From: Lacicoccus alkaliphilus DSM 16010
GTDB lineage: Bacteria > Bacillota > Bacilli > Staphylococcales > Salinicoccaceae
Direction: 5' to 3'
NCBI RefSeq assembly: GCF_900142805.1
Contig: NZ_FRCF01000003.1
Location: forward strand, 230,262-294,261
Length of the DNA: 64,000 bases
In this document: positions 35,905 through 44,615 of the stretch, in pieces
Position numbering within the stretch: the stretch's first letter is position 1
How the letters are laid out: every line of letters begins with the position of its first letter
The notes under the pieces: generated by a model
What the model was told of the DNA's origin: nothing
Seen by the model: the letters and a program-made list of their open reading frames with translations, nothing else
Database searches by the model: none
Program-made: the position numbers and the translations under genes

Positions 35905-36552
35905 CTAAACTGTCGCATCATATTCATCCTGGAGAAATGCACCGTACTTGAACACTTTGGCGAGAATCCAGATGATGATGCCGCTGAATAAAATCATCAG
36001 ATTGAAATCGATGTTGATCCGGTTGAAACCGACGATCGATTGCTCATTCAACTCGGAAGCAATTTCTGCAAGTGAAAATGTCTGCAGCAGCAAATTTTGG
36101 AGTGCCATGTTTGTGAGTGCATCGATCAGAGTGAAAATCATTAGAGTGTAAGCTGCGAGCTCTATGAGACGGCTGTTCCTCAGTGTGAAGATGTGCCCAT
36201 TGGTGAGGTTGTGAAGCCACCGGTTGATGAAGAAGAATATGAGGGTGATGGCGGTGATGTAAAGGAACTGTGCTGAAAGCCACAGCAGGATGGCTGTCTG
36301 ATCCAGGTTGATCGTCTCCAGGTATGCTTCGGTGACTTCCAGTGTCAGCCCCGTCGTTTCATAAGTGCCTGTGATCGGGAGCTGTGTCAGTCCCGATTCG
36401 ATGCGGTCCAGTGGGATGAACGGTACGGCGATGATCCCCGCAAGGGTTGCGAAAAGGCCGAGGGCCAGGAGTGCCAGCGGAATGTAGGAAAGCACGTAAA
36501 GGATCTTCACCATGGTTTTGAAGCGCTTATGCACCACTGCGTTATTTGTCAT
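35905..36552 (-). CDS. DUF2975 family membrane protein
   Basis: 215 residues with four hydrophobic segments (about 14-43, 88-108, 130-150, 182-203). The block INRWLHNLTNGHIFTLRNSRLIELAAYTLMIF is the DUF2975 signature (F-x-x-x-N-x-x-R-L). Function unknown; paired with the XRE regulator downstream. RBS GGAGGAGTAACC. A good minus-strand promoter lies 30 bases upstream. Confidence 0.85.
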   Translation of the reverse strand: MTNNAVVHKRFKTMVKILYVLSYIPLALLALGLFATLAGIIAVPFIPLDRIESGLTQLPITGTYETTGLTLEVTEAYLETINLDQTAILLWLSAQFLYITAITLIFFFINRWLHNLTNGHIFTLRNSRLIELAAYTLMIFTLIDALTNMALQNLLLQTFSLAEIASELNEQSIVGFNRINIDFNLMILFSGIIIWILAKVFKYGAFLQDEYDATV

Positions 36553-36582
36553 CGGTTACTCCTCCTTTTCCTTGTTAGTTAC

Positions 36583-36611
36583 ATTATACACCTATATTTA
36601 AATTAAAGCAA
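36583..36611 (-). promoter_or_regulatory. Promoter of the DUF2975-XRE operon
   Basis: On the minus strand TTGCTT (36611-36606) and TATAAT (36588-36583) are separated by 17 bases. The -35 box overlaps one arm of the large inverted repeat. Confidence 0.65.
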
Positions 36612-36647
36612 TAATTATTTAATGTTTATCATTAAATAATTATTGCT
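36607..36647. repeat. Perfect 17-bp inverted repeat (candidate operator)
   Basis: Arms 36607-36623 and 36631-36647 are exact reverse complements separated by 7 bases; the arms are very AT-rich (AGCAATAATTATTTAAT). The left arm covers the -35 box of the DUF2975-XRE promoter. Could be an autoregulatory operator for the XRE protein or a cruciform/terminator-like structure; no T run follows in either direction. The remaining bases 36648-36899 show no gene I can support; the minus-strand frame 36615-36848 lacks a ribosome site. Confidence 0.8.
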
Positions 36648-36899
36648 GTGCATTAAATATAAAGTCATGGGAGACAAACTGACGGAAGAAGCTCCAATAT
36701 ATCGTTGAGCTGTCCGAAGCATTACTGTAATTTTATGCAAAAAATCAGTCGCACCCGGTGCATCGGAGCAGGGAGTGTTTTTTATTTGAAAATTCCAGGC
36801 CTCGAATGTTAAGAATTGATTAATTCTCTTTCCCGCTATGGATTTCATATGGCAATCCTGTTAACTTTAGATTACAAAACCTATGTCATGGAGGTACTT

Positions 36900-38111
36900 A
36901 TGTCGAATGAACCCAATTCAAAAGTGAACGATCCCCCCCAAAAAGGCAGCCTGATGGAAATTTTATTGACCTCCCTCCGGCTGGGCCTCACTTCTTTCGG
37001 CGGACCGGTGGCACACCTCGCCTATTTCAAGGATGAGTATGTCGATAAGAAGAAATGGCTCGATGATAAATTGTATGCGGACATCATCGCGGTCTGCCAG
37101 TTCCTGCCGGGACCTGCGAGTTCGCAGGTCGGCATCTCGATCGGCATGCTGAGGGGCGGCATCCCGGGCGGTATATTGTCGTTCCTCGGATTCACGGTAC
37201 CATCGGTCCTGGTTCTGATCATTTTCGCACTGGTGTATCAGACGTTCGATCTGGAAGGCGCAGTGTTCATCAACAGTCTGAAGATCGTGGCTGTGGCGGT
37301 CGTCCTCCACGCATTGATCGGGATGGGGAGGAATCTTGCGCCGGACTTTCCAAGGATGCTCATGGCCATCGGTGCCGCAGGACTCATGCTGATCTATCCA
37401 AATGCATGGATCCAGATCCTCACCATCGTCATAGGCGGGATCATCGGTTACATACTGTTCAGGAACAAGGCTGAAAATAAGATTTCGGACTTCAAATTCA
37501 ATTTGACACGTAAAGTCGGAATCATATCTTTCAGTACGCTGGCCGGACTGCTCATACTGCTGCCGGTACTGAACTCCATGTTCAACAGCCAGTATTTGAA
37601 CCTGATCGACATCTTCTTCCGTGTCGGTTCGATCGTCTTCGGCGGTGGCCACGTCGTGCTGCCGATGATCGAACGGGAAGTCGTGCCGACGGGTCTCGTC
37701 ACGCCCGACCAGTTTTTGGCCGGTTACGGTATGGCGCAGGCAGTGCCGGGGCCTTTGTTCACATTCGCAAGCTACCTTGGCACGGTGATGCTCGGGACGA
37801 CGGGCGGCATCGTTGCGACCGTTGCGATGTTCCTGCCGTCGTTCCTGCTTGTGATGAGTGCACTGCCTTTCCTGAATGTACTCCGCGGCAATGAGAAGTT
37901 CCAGAGCGTCCTGATGGGCGTGAACGCAACGGTCGTCGGTATACTGCTTGCCGCATTTTATGATCCTGTGTTCACGAGCGGCATCAATACGGGGCGGGAC
38001 TTCTTTTTGGCACTGCTCCTGTTCTTCATGTTGTTCAGGATGAAGCTGCCTGCCTGGATGATCGTTATCCTTGGTGTTATTGCGGGATATCTATTACAAT
38101 TATTACCGTAA
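36900..38111 (+). CDS. chrA: Chromate transporter family protein (ChrA)
   Basis: 403 residues from the ATG at 36900 (GGAGGTACTT); the longer frame from 36816 has no ribosome site. Two-domain CHR protein: first half with FGGPVAHLAYF and CQFLPGPASSQVG, second half with FGGGHVVLPMIEREVV and AQAVPGPLFTFASYLG, the duplicated CHR motifs. About ten to twelve membrane segments. Family members export chromate by exchange or with protons; the physiological anion here is unproven. Confidence 0.93.
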   Translation: MSNEPNSKVNDPPQKGSLMEILLTSLRLGLTSFGGPVAHLAYFKDEYVDKKKWLDDKLYADIIAVCQFLPGPASSQVGISIGMLRGGIPGGILSFLGFTVPSVLVLIIFALVYQTFDLEGAVFINSLKIVAVAVVLHALIGMGRNLAPDFPRMLMAIGAAGLMLIYPNAWIQILTIVIGGIIGYILFRNKAENKISDFKFNLTRKVGIISFSTLAGLLILLPVLNSMFNSQYLNLIDIFFRVGSIVFGGGHVVLPMIEREVVPTGLVTPDQFLAGYGMAQAVPGPLFTFASYLGTVMLGTTGGIVATVAMFLPSFLLVMSALPFLNVLRGNEKFQSVLMGVNATVVGILLAAFYDPVFTSGINTGRDFFLALLLFFMLFRMKLPAWMIVILGVIAGYLLQLLP

Positions 38112-38137
38112 GTTCAACAATTTAGACCAGATGGGGA

Positions 38138-38557
38138 TTGAAGATTTTGTATATATTATTATTCGTTTTATTTGCCGGCTTGATCTTCAAGTCGTTCCAT
38201 ACGCACTACATATCGAAGAGGAAACGGTATTTCTCCTTCGATGACAGCCGGTATACCGGGGAAGATGATTTCCTTAAAATCAGCGAATTGAACATCAGAC
38301 AGCTTGAACGGATTTTCCTTTATCTGATGCTCGCGACATATCTCGCGGCCCTCGCGATATTCATCTTCACAGACAGCGAGATGGCGATATGGGTGCTTGC
38401 GACGGTGCTGGCATGGCAGTTTGTACTCAGTGCCTTCGTCGATTTGAAATTATACTCGGCATTTCATGATAAAGGGCATCTTTTCATGGTGGCCGTATGG
38501 CTCTTGCTGATTGTGGTGCTGTACTATGGATTATCGAGATTTGAAATTGTCGTATAA
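38138..38557 (+). CDS. Hypothetical membrane protein
   Basis: 139 residues with three or four hydrophobic helices (about 1-15, 58-78, 80-100, 115-132). Starts with TTG at 38138, close to GGGG; a second TTG at 38147 is better spaced, so the start is uncertain. Between helices it carries the basic stretch YISKRKRYFSFDDSRYTGEDDF. No family recognised. It follows chrA after 26 bases and is likely co-transcribed. Confidence 0.6.
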   Translation: MKILYILLFVLFAGLIFKSFHTHYISKRKRYFSFDDSRYTGEDDFLKISELNIRQLERIFLYLMLATYLAALAIFIFTDSEMAIWVLATVLAWQFVLSAFVDLKLYSAFHDKGHLFMVAVWLLLIVVLYYGLSRFEIVV

Positions 38558-38582
38558 CATATGAATGGGAGCAGGGTATTAT

Positions 38583-39365
38583 ATGAGCAGTCAGAAAATC
38601 ATTTTCTTTGATATTGACGGGACACTCTACAACGATGACAAGGTCGTGCCGGATTCGACGAAGGAAGCGGTGAAGGCGGCGAAGAATGCAGGTCATATCG
38701 CAGCCATCGCGACGGGGCGTTCGCCTTTCATGTATGAAGATCTCCGGGCGGAACTCGGCATCAGCACCTTCGTCAGCATGAACGGCAACTATGTCGTGTT
38801 CGAAGACGAGCTGATCCATACCAATCCGCTGGATGGGGAAAGACTTAACGACATCACGGAAATGGCGATGGAGAATGATCATCCGATCGTCTACCTGGAC
38901 GAGGAAAACATGCATTCGAATGTACCTGAGCATGAGCATATGACTGAAGGGCTCGCGACTTTGAAGCTCGGCTTCAAGCCGGGCCATGATCCGGACTACC
39001 ATATCGGCCGCAATATATACCAATCGCTGCTGTTCTGTCCGAGAGGCGAAGAAGGGGTGTATCAGGAACATTTCAAAGATGCATTCCAGTTCATAAGATG
39101 GCATGTCTACTCGATGGACGTCTCTCCCAGGAACGGCTCCAAGGCGGAGGGCATCAAACAAGTGGTCGGGAAGATGAACCTCGACCTCAACAATGTCTAT
39201 GCATTCGGGGACGGGGCGAACGATGTTGAAATGCTGCAGTATGTGCCGAACAGTTTTGCGATGGGGAACGCCCGGGAAGAAGTGAAGCCGCATGCGAAAC
39301 ACATCACGACCAGCGTCGATGACCATGGGATCCTGAACGGCCTGCGGCAGGCGGATCTGATTTGA
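38583..39365 (+). CDS. HAD superfamily hydrolase, Cof type
   Basis: 260 residues from the ATG at 38583. Motif I FFDIDGTLYND (Asp10, Asp12), motif II ATGRSP, and motifs III/IV NGSKAEGIKQVV and FGDGANDVEML are complete, with the IIB cap between them. Phosphatase of sugar phosphates, flavin or pyridoxal phosphates; substrate unknown. Follows the small membrane protein after 25 bases. Confidence 0.9.
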   Translation: MSSQKIIFFDIDGTLYNDDKVVPDSTKEAVKAAKNAGHIAAIATGRSPFMYEDLRAELGISTFVSMNGNYVVFEDELIHTNPLDGERLNDITEMAMENDHPIVYLDEENMHSNVPEHEHMTEGLATLKLGFKPGHDPDYHIGRNIYQSLLFCPRGEEGVYQEHFKDAFQFIRWHVYSMDVSPRNGSKAEGIKQVVGKMNLDLNNVYAFGDGANDVEMLQYVPNSFAMGNAREEVKPHAKHITTSVDDHGILNGLRQADLI

Positions 39366-39481
39366 ATCAAGGACTTTCCATGTTTAGTTTTATAATCACC
39401 GGGAAGATGTATAGTGGGATATGACAGCTATGCGATATAAAATAAAACACCTATAAAATTTTATTTGGGAAAGGTGATTTC

Positions 39482-39949
39482 ATGGTACAGACAACTGAAA
39501 AGAACAAAGTGATCGAGTCATTGAACAGACAGCTCGCAAACCATATGGTGCTGTGGGGTAAACTCCATAATTTCCACTGGTATGTCAAAGGGCCTCATTT
39601 CTTTTCACTGCATGCGAAGTTTGAAGGATTGTACAACTCGACGGCAGTAATCATCGATGACGTTGCTGAGAGGGTGCTTGCAATCGGAGGACAGCCGATC
39701 GGCAAACTTGCAGAAGCGCTTGAGGAGTCAAGCATTGCTGAAGCGGAATACGGACTCGATGAGAATGCGATGGTCAGCCAGCTGATTGAAGATTATGATT
39801 TGATCAAAGAAGAGCTGAAAAGCGGTGTGAAAGAAGCGGAAGACGTGGGCGATGATTCGACGGCGGATATGTTCATCGCTTATATCAAAGATATCGAGAA
39901 GACCAGCTGGATGTTGCAGGCGTACCTCGGGCAGGACGTTAAAAAGTAA
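39482..39949 (+). CDS. dps: Dps family DNA-binding ferritin-like protein
   Basis: 155 residues. The intersubunit ferroxidase site is seen in LHNFHWYVKGPHFFSLHAKFEGLY (His, His) and VIIDDVAERVLAIGGQP (Asp, Glu). Forms 12-mer shells that oxidise iron with hydrogen peroxide and protect DNA (MrgA type in Bacilli). RBS AAAGGTGATTTC. A PerR half-site-like TTTATAAT lies about 95 bases upstream but the second half is poor. Confidence 0.93.
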   Translation: MVQTTEKNKVIESLNRQLANHMVLWGKLHNFHWYVKGPHFFSLHAKFEGLYNSTAVIIDDVAERVLAIGGQPIGKLAEALEESSIAEAEYGLDENAMVSQLIEDYDLIKEELKSGVKEAEDVGDDSTADMFIAYIKDIEKTSWMLQAYLGQDVKK

Positions 39950-39969
39950 AAATCTTTAAGTGATGTTTA

Positions 39970-39998
39970 ATGGCGGTTCCTTTGAACCGCCATCTTTT
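39970..39998 (+). terminator. Terminator after dps
   Basis: ATGGCGGTTC (39970-39979) pairs exactly with GAACCGCCAT (39984-39993) followed by CTTTTC. Confidence 0.8.
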
Positions 39999-40017
39999 CA
40001 TGCATGGCTGACATAAT

Positions 40018-40054
40018 GAAACCGCCCCCGGCTCCAGGAGCAGGGGGCGGTTTC
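40018..40054 (-). terminator. Terminator of mntR
   Basis: GAAACCGCCCCC (40018-40029) and GGGGGCGGTTTC (40043-40054) form a perfect 12-bp stem; on the minus strand the tail is ATTATG, so U-poor, but the position directly after the mntR stop fits. Confidence 0.65.
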
Positions 40055-40708
40055 TCATATTTTCTCAACAAATAAATTCTGTCCGACGGTCATGCTGATC
40101 TGTATATCTTTATCGAAGCCGGGCTTTTTTAAGGTGATCAGATCGAGCGCCTCATCGACCTCTTCGACGACGACTTCATCCCCGATGTTCAAGTGATGGT
40201 TCTTGAAGTACTGGAGGAGTTTCTTATCATCGACAATCCTCGATATGATGATGTGATCCCCCGCCTGCACCTTGGGAAGGAAGAGCGTATTCTCCTCCTG
40301 CTCTTCCATCCGATCGGGGTTGACCGCTCCGCCATGAGGGCAGAATTCAGGGAAACCGAGAAACTCTTCCAGTTTATCCGCGACATCGTTGCTTGTGCTG
40401 TGTTCAAGCAGTTCCGCTTCTCTGTGCACGGCGTGTATATCGAAGCCAAGCTCCTCGACGAGGAAGACTTCCCAAAGCCTGTGCTTGCGGATGAGTTTTT
40501 TCGCGTAAGAGGTGCCTTGATCGGTCAGCATGCTGCCCTTATACGGCGTATAGGAGACCCAGCCGATCTTGACCAGGCTGTTCATCATCTCGGTCACAGT
40601 GGGCGGCGCAATCCCCAGTTTCCCGGCGATTTCCTTATTAGGCACCTGGACCGTCCGGCCGCCAAGTTCAAATAAAATCTTCAAATAATCTTCTTTGGTA
40701 GGGCTCAA
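40055..40708 (-). CDS. mntR: Manganese-responsive transcriptional regulator (DtxR family)
   Basis: 217 residues from a TTG behind AGGAGGGG. N-terminal winged helix (NKEIAGKLGIAPPTVTEMMNSL), dimerisation domain, and a C-terminal SH3-like FeoA domain (about 145-217). The metal-site residues are Mn-type: Asp7 replaces the methionine of iron-type DtxR, and Glu replaces its cysteine (HREAELLEH). It should repress the adjacent mnt operon when manganese is plentiful. It is the last gene of that operon, 44 bases after the second permease. Confidence 0.9.
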   Translation of the reverse strand: MSPTKEDYLKILFELGGRTVQVPNKEIAGKLGIAPPTVTEMMNSLVKIGWVSYTPYKGSMLTDQGTSYAKKLIRKHRLWEVFLVEELGFDIHAVHREAELLEHSTSNDVADKLEEFLGFPEFCPHGGAVNPDRMEEQEENTLFLPKVQAGDHIIISRIVDDKKLLQYFKNHHLNIGDEVVVEEVDEALDLITLKKPGFDKDIQISMTVGQNLFVEKI

Positions 40709-40752
40709 TCCTAATCCCCTCCTAATACATGTTATCGAATCCCGCCATGATT

Positions 40753-41847
40753 TCAGGAGGCCGGCAATTCGTATTTGATGCGGGTATAATGCGTATATTC
40801 TTCGCCCCGCCGGGTCAGTGTGTAGCCGTCGGTGTTCTGCTCCACATATCCATTCAGGAGCAGGTGTTCGATATGCTTTTTGAATGATTTATCATCCAGG
40901 TTGAAGTGACTCTGGATGCCCCTGCGCGAAATCGTCCTGTGTTCATCCTCGTTCATCAGCATCAATATCATCGCTCTTGCAAAAACCTTTTTCTGGTTGT
41001 GCTGCTTGACCTTGGTGCTGACAAAGCCTTTCGGGTTGAGCAGGAACACAAGCATGAAGACGATGAAGGCGACAAAGGATGTGGCACCGGACATCGAAAC
41101 GTCCAGGTGATCACCTGCCAGATAACCGAGTGTACTATTTATGAAGGCAAAGATGAAGGACACCCATATCATATGGCTCAGCCTTTTGACGAGCAGGTAG
41201 GCCGTCAGTGCAGGGGCGACGAAAAAGTTGATGACCAGGATGGAGCCGACGGCATCAAACGCTGTCACAGCTGTGATCGAAACGAGCGTCATGAGCAGGT
41301 AGTATATGAGTGTCGTACTGAAGCCTGCTATGTAGGCATATGTCGGGTCGAACGTAGACAGCTTCAGTTCCTTGTAGAATAAAGCGACGAAGCCGCAGTT
41401 GATGACGAGCAGCAGTGAGAGCTGCCACAGCGCGTTCGGCACGCTGAATCCGAATATTTCGATCCTGTTCAATGGGGCGAACAGCACTTCGCCCATCAGG
41501 ACGACGTCGAGGTCCAGATGCACGTTATCCGCATACCTTGAAACCAGAATGATGGCCAGTGCGAACAAAGCGGTGAATACGATACCGATTGCGGCATCCT
41601 GTTTGATCAGTCTTGTATTGATGATGACCTGTATCAGATATACTGTGAGCAGTCCGATGAGGCCCGCGCCGATGATCAGCCACGGCGACCTCAAGTCCTG
41701 GGTGATGAAGAACGCAAGCACGATGCCGAGCAGTATCGTATGGCTGATGGCGTCCGTCGTCATGGAGAGCCCTTTCAGTACAAGGAATACACCAAGGATG
41801 CTTGTGGCAAGCGCAGTCACGATCAGAACGAACCATACTTCAATCAT
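40753..41847 (-). CDS. mntD: Manganese/zinc ABC transporter permease with C-terminal winged helix
   Basis: 364 residues. ABC-3 permease with about eight membrane segments up to residue 275 (GLSMTTDAISHTILLGI, AVGSILVINFFVAPALTAYLL are family blocks). Residues about 290-364 form a soluble domain resembling a DtxR-type winged helix (RRGIQSHFNLDDKSFKKHIEHLLLNGYVEQNTDGYTLTRRG), as in some Bacillus MntC/MntD-like permeases. Overlaps the upstream permease by 4 bases. Confidence 0.88.
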   Translation of the reverse strand: MIEVWFVLIVTALATSILGVFLVLKGLSMTTDAISHTILLGIVLAFFITQDLRSPWLIIGAGLIGLLTVYLIQVIINTRLIKQDAAIGIVFTALFALAIILVSRYADNVHLDLDVVLMGEVLFAPLNRIEIFGFSVPNALWQLSLLLVINCGFVALFYKELKLSTFDPTYAYIAGFSTTLIYYLLMTLVSITAVTAFDAVGSILVINFFVAPALTAYLLVKRLSHMIWVSFIFAFINSTLGYLAGDHLDVSMSGATSFVAFIVFMLVFLLNPKGFVSTKVKQHNQKKVFARAMILMLMNEDEHRTISRRGIQSHFNLDDKSFKKHIEHLLLNGYVEQNTDGYTLTRRGEEYTHYTRIKYELPAS

Positions 41848-42719
41848 GAAACCACCCCCTGATTCCTTTTACGGTGTGTGTGCAGCAGGCCTTTACTGCC
41901 GAACACCATGGACAGGAGGACAAGGATGCTCATCGCAAGGATTATGGAAGGGCCGGTGGCGAATCCCGCATAAACCGTACTCACATATGTTCCTGTGAAT
42001 GCTGATACTGCACCGGAGAAGCCTGCGATGATAAGCACCATCGGAAACCGGTTGGACCATAACAGGCCGATGACACCCGGGGCGATGAGCAGGTTGACGA
42101 TCAGGATGGCACCGACAGCCTTCAGGCCCACTGCAATCAGGACGATCGTCATCGAGAGTATCATGAAATTCATGAGTCCCGTGTTCACCCCGACACTTTT
42201 ACTGAAAATGGGATCGAATACATAAATCTTTATATGCGAATAGAACAACATGAACAGCAACAGGCTGATCACTGATGCAATGATGATCAGATAAACATCC
42301 GTACGGAGCATATAAGCGGCCTGACCGAAAATATAGTCGTCTATGCCCTGTGTGCCGGAGAAACCCGGGTGTCCCTGCACGTAGCTTTTGAGCGCCATGC
42401 CGAGGCCGAAAAAAGAAGACAGTATCAATGCCAGTGCACTGTCCAGTGTCACTTTCGACGAGTCGGTGATGATCTGGATCGTGAAAAAGGCAAAGATGCC
42501 GAAGATGACGGCACCGAGCGCGAGTGTATAAGTCTCCATCACCCCGACCAGCATGAATGCGAAGATGATGCCCGGAAATGTTGCGTGTCCGATGGCGTCT
42601 CCAATCAGGCTCTGCCCCTTGATCACACTGACCGTCCCCACTATGCCGCAGGCGAATGCCAATATGACGGTGCCGATGGCGACGATCAGGAAAGTGTAAC
42701 TGGTCAGTACATCAATCAT
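41844..42719 (-). CDS. mntC: Manganese/zinc ABC transporter permease
   Basis: 291 residues, eight predicted membrane helices. The family blocks GQSLIGDAIGHATFPGI and AVGAILIVNLLIAPGVIGLLW are conserved. It pairs with the second permease (40753-41847). Stop and start overlaps of 4 bases on both sides show translational coupling with the ATPase and the second permease. Confidence 0.9.
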   Translation of the reverse strand: MIDVLTSYTFLIVAIGTVILAFACGIVGTVSVIKGQSLIGDAIGHATFPGIIFAFMLVGVMETYTLALGAVIFGIFAFFTIQIITDSSKVTLDSALALILSSFFGLGMALKSYVQGHPGFSGTQGIDDYIFGQAAYMLRTDVYLIIIASVISLLLFMLFYSHIKIYVFDPIFSKSVGVNTGLMNFMILSMTIVLIAVGLKAVGAILIVNLLIAPGVIGLLWSNRFPMVLIIAGFSGAVSAFTGTYVSTVYAGFATGPSIILAMSILVLLSMVFGSKGLLHTHRKRNQGVVS

Positions 42720-43441
42720 GTGGTGACACTCCTGTCATCGTATGCTTTATCAATATTTTCCTTCTTCCAGGCTTCTTCAATAGTGCCCTGTGCGATGACG
42801 GATTTGTTGAGAATGATCACATGATCGAAATATTCTTCGACCGTGTCCAGGTTATGGTGGACGACGAGGAAGCTTTTACCTTTCGCCTGAAGCGCCTTGA
42901 TCGTGTCGATGATGAGTTTCTCAGTGGTGATGTCAATGCCCTGGAGCGGTTCATCCATGATGTAGAAATCCGCATCATGACAGATCGCCCGCGCCAGGAA
43001 GACGCGCTGCCGCTGTCCGCCGGAGAGCTCACTGATCTGGCGGTCTTTGAAAGCTTCCATCTTCATGGTGGAGAGTGCATCCATTGCGGCGGCGACATCT
43101 GCTTTGTTCATGCGCTTGAACCAGCCTTTATGAACATATCTCCCCATCAGAACGACATCAAGAACAGTGGTGGGGAAGTCCCAATTGACTTCACCTTTCT
43201 GCGGCACATAAGCGATGTTTTTCAGCGCATGTTTCGGTTTTTTGCCGTTGATTTCAACTTTGCCGGACAGTGGTTTATTGAGGTTCATGATGGACTTGAT
43301 CAATGTCGATTTGCCTGCGCCGTTCGGTCCCACCACCGCAGTCCGGCTGTTTGCCTTCACTGCCAGGTTGATATGCCAGATGACCGGGTTATGGGCGTAG
43401 GCCACACTTAAGTCGCTCACTTCGATTATGTTCCTTGTCAT
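42716..43441 (-). CDS. mntB: Manganese/zinc ABC transporter ATPase
   Basis: 241 residues. Walker A GPNGAGKSTLIKS, Q-loop PQKGEVNWDFP, signature LSGGQRQRVFLARA, Walker B FYIMDEPLQGID and the H-loop VVHHNL are present. Powers the two permeases. RBS AAGGAGG precedes the ATG. The gene is 11 bases after the solute-binding protein. Confidence 0.93.
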   Translation of the reverse strand: MTRNIIEVSDLSVAYAHNPVIWHINLAVKANSRTAVVGPNGAGKSTLIKSIMNLNKPLSGKVEINGKKPKHALKNIAYVPQKGEVNWDFPTTVLDVVLMGRYVHKGWFKRMNKADVAAAMDALSTMKMEAFKDRQISELSGGQRQRVFLARAICHDADFYIMDEPLQGIDITTEKLIIDTIKALQAKGKSFLVVHHNLDTVEEYFDHVIILNKSVIAQGTIEEAWKKENIDKAYDDRSVTT

Positions 43442-43452
43442 GATGGTCCTCC

Positions 43453-44388
43453 TTATTGTAAGTGATCTGCAATCACATCGATGTTATGTCTGTACATCGT
43501 GATATAAGTGTCGCCAGTTTCACCTTCAGGGGCGAGCGAGTCGGAAAGCAGGGCATTTTCTCCGCCGCTCACGACTTCAACCGTCCCCCCTTCGGACTCT
43601 ACGACTTCCTGAAGGCGCTGCATCCGGTCAGGGTTCGTCGTCGTTTCAACGAATATGGCATTGATGTCATTTTCAACAATCAAATTTGCAGTCTGTTGTA
43701 TCTGGTTGTTGGATACTTCAGAATCCGTCGAAAAGCCTTGAGGTGCATGCACTTCAATGTCATAGGAGGCAGCGAGGTACCCGAATGCATCATGCGGCGT
43801 GACGACGATTCTCGATTGGTCCGGGATTTCTTCAATCCTGTCGCTCACATACTGATCCAGTTCCTCAAGCTCGCTAAAATATGCATCGAGATTTTCCTGA
43901 TACTGCGCTTCCCCATCAGGATGGTTTTCAACCAGAATGTCCATGACATTCTGCATGGCCACTTTATACAAATCTATGTCGAACCAGAAATGGGGATCAA
44001 TGACCTCTTCCCCCTCTTCTTCCATAGTCTCCAGGTCCTCATTGCTGAGGTTTTCCGCGACGGCGACACCATCTTCAAGGACATCCACCATCCGGCCTTC
44101 GAAATCGAGGCCCTGATACATGATGATATCCGCCTCGTTGAATGTCCGGAGATCGCTTGAGGTCGGCTCATAGACGTGTGGGTCCTCCCCGGCAGGAATG
44201 ACCAATTCCACAGCGAATCCATCCACGCCTTCTTCCAATACATTTACCATGTCATACAGGAAAGTTGTGGTGACCGCAATCTGCTCACGGCCGTCTTCCT
44301 CAGCATCAGCATCTCCCGCTTCCCCGTTTCCGCATGCGGAAATGATCAGGGTCAAGAGCATTGTCAAAATCAATGTAAATCGTTTCAA
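43453..44388 (-). CDS. mntA: Manganese/zinc-binding lipoprotein of the ABC transporter
   Basis: 311 residues from the TTG at 44388, correctly spaced behind GGAGGAG; the TTG five codons upstream lies inside that ribosome site. Lipoprotein signal KRFTLILTMLLTLIISAC with Cys about 19. Cluster A-I metal ligands: His in GEDPHVYEP, His in IDPHFWFD, Glu/His further on, and Asp in GDTYITMYRHN. Extracellular receptor anchored by lipid. First gene of the operon, below a palindromic MntR-like box. Confidence 0.92.
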   Translation of the reverse strand: MKRFTLILTMLLTLIISACGNGEAGDADAEEDGREQIAVTTTFLYDMVNVLEEGVDGFAVELVIPAGEDPHVYEPTSSDLRTFNEADIIMYQGLDFEGRMVDVLEDGVAVAENLSNEDLETMEEEGEEVIDPHFWFDIDLYKVAMQNVMDILVENHPDGEAQYQENLDAYFSELEELDQYVSDRIEEIPDQSRIVVTPHDAFGYLAASYDIEVHAPQGFSTDSEVSNNQIQQTANLIVENDINAIFVETTTNPDRMQRLQEVVESEGGTVEVVSGGENALLSDSLAPEGETGDTYITMYRHNIDVIADHLQ

Positions 44389-44408
44389 ATGAATCTCCTC
44401 CAATTATG

Positions 44409-44440
44409 GTTAGTCTAACTTATTTATTAGGATACCCTAA
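44409..44440. promoter_or_regulatory. MntR/SirR-like operator upstream of the mnt operon
   Basis: On the minus strand TTAGGGTATCCTAA (44440-44427) is a perfect dyad (TTAGG, 4-base spacer, CCTAA) matching the known staphylococcal SirR/MntR box pattern. A second exact palindrome GTTAGTCTAAC lies at 44409-44419, nearer the gene. Together they suggest two bound MntR dimers. They sit 21-52 bases before the TTG start, where the promoter is expected. Confidence 0.7.
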
Positions 44441-44566
44441 ACTTATGGAAGGGTCAACTTGAAAGGTGAAAATAAGGACAGTGCCATCGGAATTCATCAG
44501 TATGTCGCCGAAGGTTGAGGAATCAAGATGCAAATTCGTATTGTTGGCCCGAAAACAATCGAAATC

Positions 44567-44601
44567 AAAAAAAAGCCGCAGCAGATGATCATCTGCTGCG
44601 G
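44567..44601 (-). terminator. Terminator of the second BCCT gene
   Basis: CCGCAGCAGATG (44576-44587) with its exact reverse complement through 44601; eight T on the minus strand (A run 44567-44574). Confidence 0.92.
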
Positions 44602-44615
44602 TCGTCATTTTTATC

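Noticed and set aside
36615..36848. 77-codon minus-strand frame between DUF2975 and chrA
   Set aside because: No ribosome site and it runs through the large inverted repeat; no family recognised, though a decayed gene cannot be excluded.
38484..39326. 280-codon open frame opposite the HAD hydrolase
   Set aside because: The plus-strand HAD motifs are complete; the antisense frame has no ribosome site or homology that I can see.
39380..39481. PerR or Fur box upstream of dps
   Set aside because: Only one half-site resembles the consensus; not enough to annotate.
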